Source of the DNA: Phycisphaerales bacterium
GTDB lineage: Bacteria; Planctomycetota; Phycisphaerae; Phycisphaerales; UBA1924
DNA length: 6,120 nt
Assembly (NCBI GenBank): GCA_030680655.1
Contig: JAUXUZ010000423.1
Span: forward strand, 1 to 6,120
Direction: 5' to 3'
This document shows, in pieces, positions 6,022 to 6,120 of this stretch (positions are counted from its first letter, which is position 1; each line of letters starts with the position of its first letter). Made by a program: the position numbers and the translations under genes. The notes under the pieces are model-generated. The model searched no databases. It was not told where the DNA came from and worked only from the letters and a program-made list of their open reading frames with translations.

Positions 6022-6120
6022 CCGCCCCCCACGAGCGTGATGAGGGCAACCTCGTCGCCGGGGCGGATGACGTCTTGCGGCGACGCGAACTTCTGGTTGA
6101 CGGCCAGGCGCGGGGCCGCG
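6018..6120 (-). CDS. moaD: Molybdopterin synthase sulfur-carrier subunit MoaD, C-terminal end (5' end outside window)
   Basis: Thirty-three C-terminal codons plus the stop are visible on the minus strand, too short to stand out as a separate frame. They read LAVNQKFASPQDVIRPGDEV followed by ALITLVGGG. This is the ubiquitin-like ending of MoaD: an AVN strand, a GDEVAL turn, then a hydrophobic strand ending in Gly-Gly. The terminal Gly is adenylated by MoeB and becomes the thiocarboxylate sulfur donor for MoaE. The usual ending is closer to PPVAGG or PPVSGG; here Leu-Val precede three glycines, which keeps the functional Gly-Gly end. The stop (TGA at 6020-6018) overlaps the moaE ATG. The start lies beyond the window. 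Confidence 0.88.
   Translation of the reverse strand, partial: AAPRLAVNQKFASPQDVIRPGDEVALITLVGGG

Overview
The window reads as a GC-rich bacterial chromosome segment with dense, mostly co-directional genes, strong GGAGG-type ribosome binding sites and frequent GTG starts. The overall gene style (a Tat-exported four-cluster ferredoxin, a large NrfD-like quinone protein, a multiheme cytochrome c, a class of MoaA with a short N-terminus) would fit a Planctomycetota-like or other environmental, respiring bacterium. That placement is an inference from protein style only and is weak. No RNA gene, CRISPR array, insertion sequence or integrase was seen.

Layout, left to right. (1) 1-593, plus strand: C-terminal part of an NADP+-dependent isocitrate dehydrogenase (TCA cycle), cut by the window edge. 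(2) 594-720: a spacer that, with the last bases of icd, holds three successive GC-rich hairpins. (3) 721-1497: one open frame that starts as a histidine-kinase dimerisation/phosphoacceptor segment and turns, near 925-960, into a four-CxxCH multiheme cytochrome c without any export signal. This is the oddest thing in the window: a deletion fusion or an assembly chimera. (4) 1494-4398: three genes overlapping stop-to-start by 4 nt (ATGA, GTGA, GTGA), encoding a Tat-signal ferredoxin with four [4Fe-4S] motifs, a 10-helix NrfD/DsrP/PsrC-type membrane protein and a 176-residue soluble protein of unknown function. (5) 4399-4574: a spacer or short leader with three small hairpins. (6) 4575-5558: moaA. 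(7) 5599-6120, minus strand: moaE and the 3' end of moaD, overlapping by ATGA and converging on moaA.

The cytochrome half, ferredoxin and NrfD protein form a familiar kind of membrane module that moves electrons between the quinone pool and a periplasmic multiheme cytochrome (same order and architecture as DsrJ-DsrO-DsrP, and comparable to Nrf- and Cbc-type complexes). No catalytic terminal reductase lies in the window. MoaA, MoaD and MoaE belong to molybdenum-cofactor synthesis: MoaA makes the cyclic pyranopterin precursor and MoaD/MoaE form molybdopterin synthase. Their position next to the redox module suggests, but does not prove, a link to a molybdoenzyme elsewhere in the genome.
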